15,671 nucleotides of DNA from an uncultured Eubacterium sp. (GTDB taxonomy: Bacteria; Bacillota; Clostridia; Lachnospirales; Lachnospiraceae), in the NCBI GenBank assembly GCA_934338065.1, contig CAKRGX010000026.1:1-15671 (forward strand), given 5' to 3'. The notes beneath the pieces are model-generated. The model was not told the origin of the DNA. It made no database searches and saw only the letters and a list, made by a program, of their open reading frames with translations. Positions 15,649-15,671 of the stretch are shown here, one piece after another. Made by a program: the position numbers and the translations under genes. The number at the start of each line of letters is the position of its first letter. Position 1 is the stretch's first letter.

Positions 15649-15671
15649 CAACAACTTAATATTTGTAAGTG

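Noticed and set aside
1..15671. CRISPR arrays, tRNA or rRNA genes, phage genes, riboswitches
   Set aside because: No spaced repeat array, tRNA cloverleaf, rRNA-like stretch or phage structural gene was recognised. The repeats found are short, adjacent and few. No riboswitch consensus was recognised in the 278-base upstream region.

Overview
The window looks like a low-GC, Gram-positive anaerobe of the Clostridia, most likely Lachnospiraceae. This is inferred from strong AGGAGG-type ribosome binding sites, A+T-rich spacers, a very large Sec-exported surface protein ending in a Pro/Thr linker plus a BspA-like LRR_5 module, and an NHLM-type peptide exporter. No rRNA or other taxonomic marker is present, so genus is not assigned.

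Layout. The left edge (1-66) holds the first codons of a membrane protein gene read on the minus strand, with a good sigma-A-type promoter at 110-138. Positions 194-413 hold decayed coding remnants on the plus strand, including the first ~30 residues of a response regulator, followed by a hairpin terminator at 421-447. From 15393 down to 465 everything is one minus-strand gene train with tiny gaps or overlaps: (1) a 2488-residue secreted surface protein; (2) a 49-residue peptide with a textbook double-glycine leader; (3) a STAS anti-sigma-factor-antagonist-like protein; (4) a membrane protein joining a SpoIIE/PP2C phosphatase to an RsbW-type ATPase/kinase domain; (5) a 52-residue stub carrying only the N-terminus and membrane segment of an NHLM-type HlyD adaptor; (6) a C39 peptidase/ABC exporter; (7) a second NHLM-type ABC protein without a peptidase. 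The right edge (15394-15671) holds a promoter, a LytTR-like pair of direct repeats, and two adjacent 20-bp repeats.

Inferred working model. The C39 exporter (with its partner ABC protein) cuts the small peptide after Gly-Gly and secretes a 22-residue acidic core. The core has no Cys, and no modification enzyme is visible in the window. The STAS protein and the phosphatase/kinase form a self-contained partner switch that could gate the exporter or the peptide; no sigma factor is present to receive the signal. The giant surface protein leaves by the Sec route and shares the transcript. The most novel elements are the short unmodified GG-peptide, the HlyD stub, and the partner switch embedded in a peptide-export operon. 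The peptide, the stub and the left-edge partial gene are all easily missed by automatic annotation.
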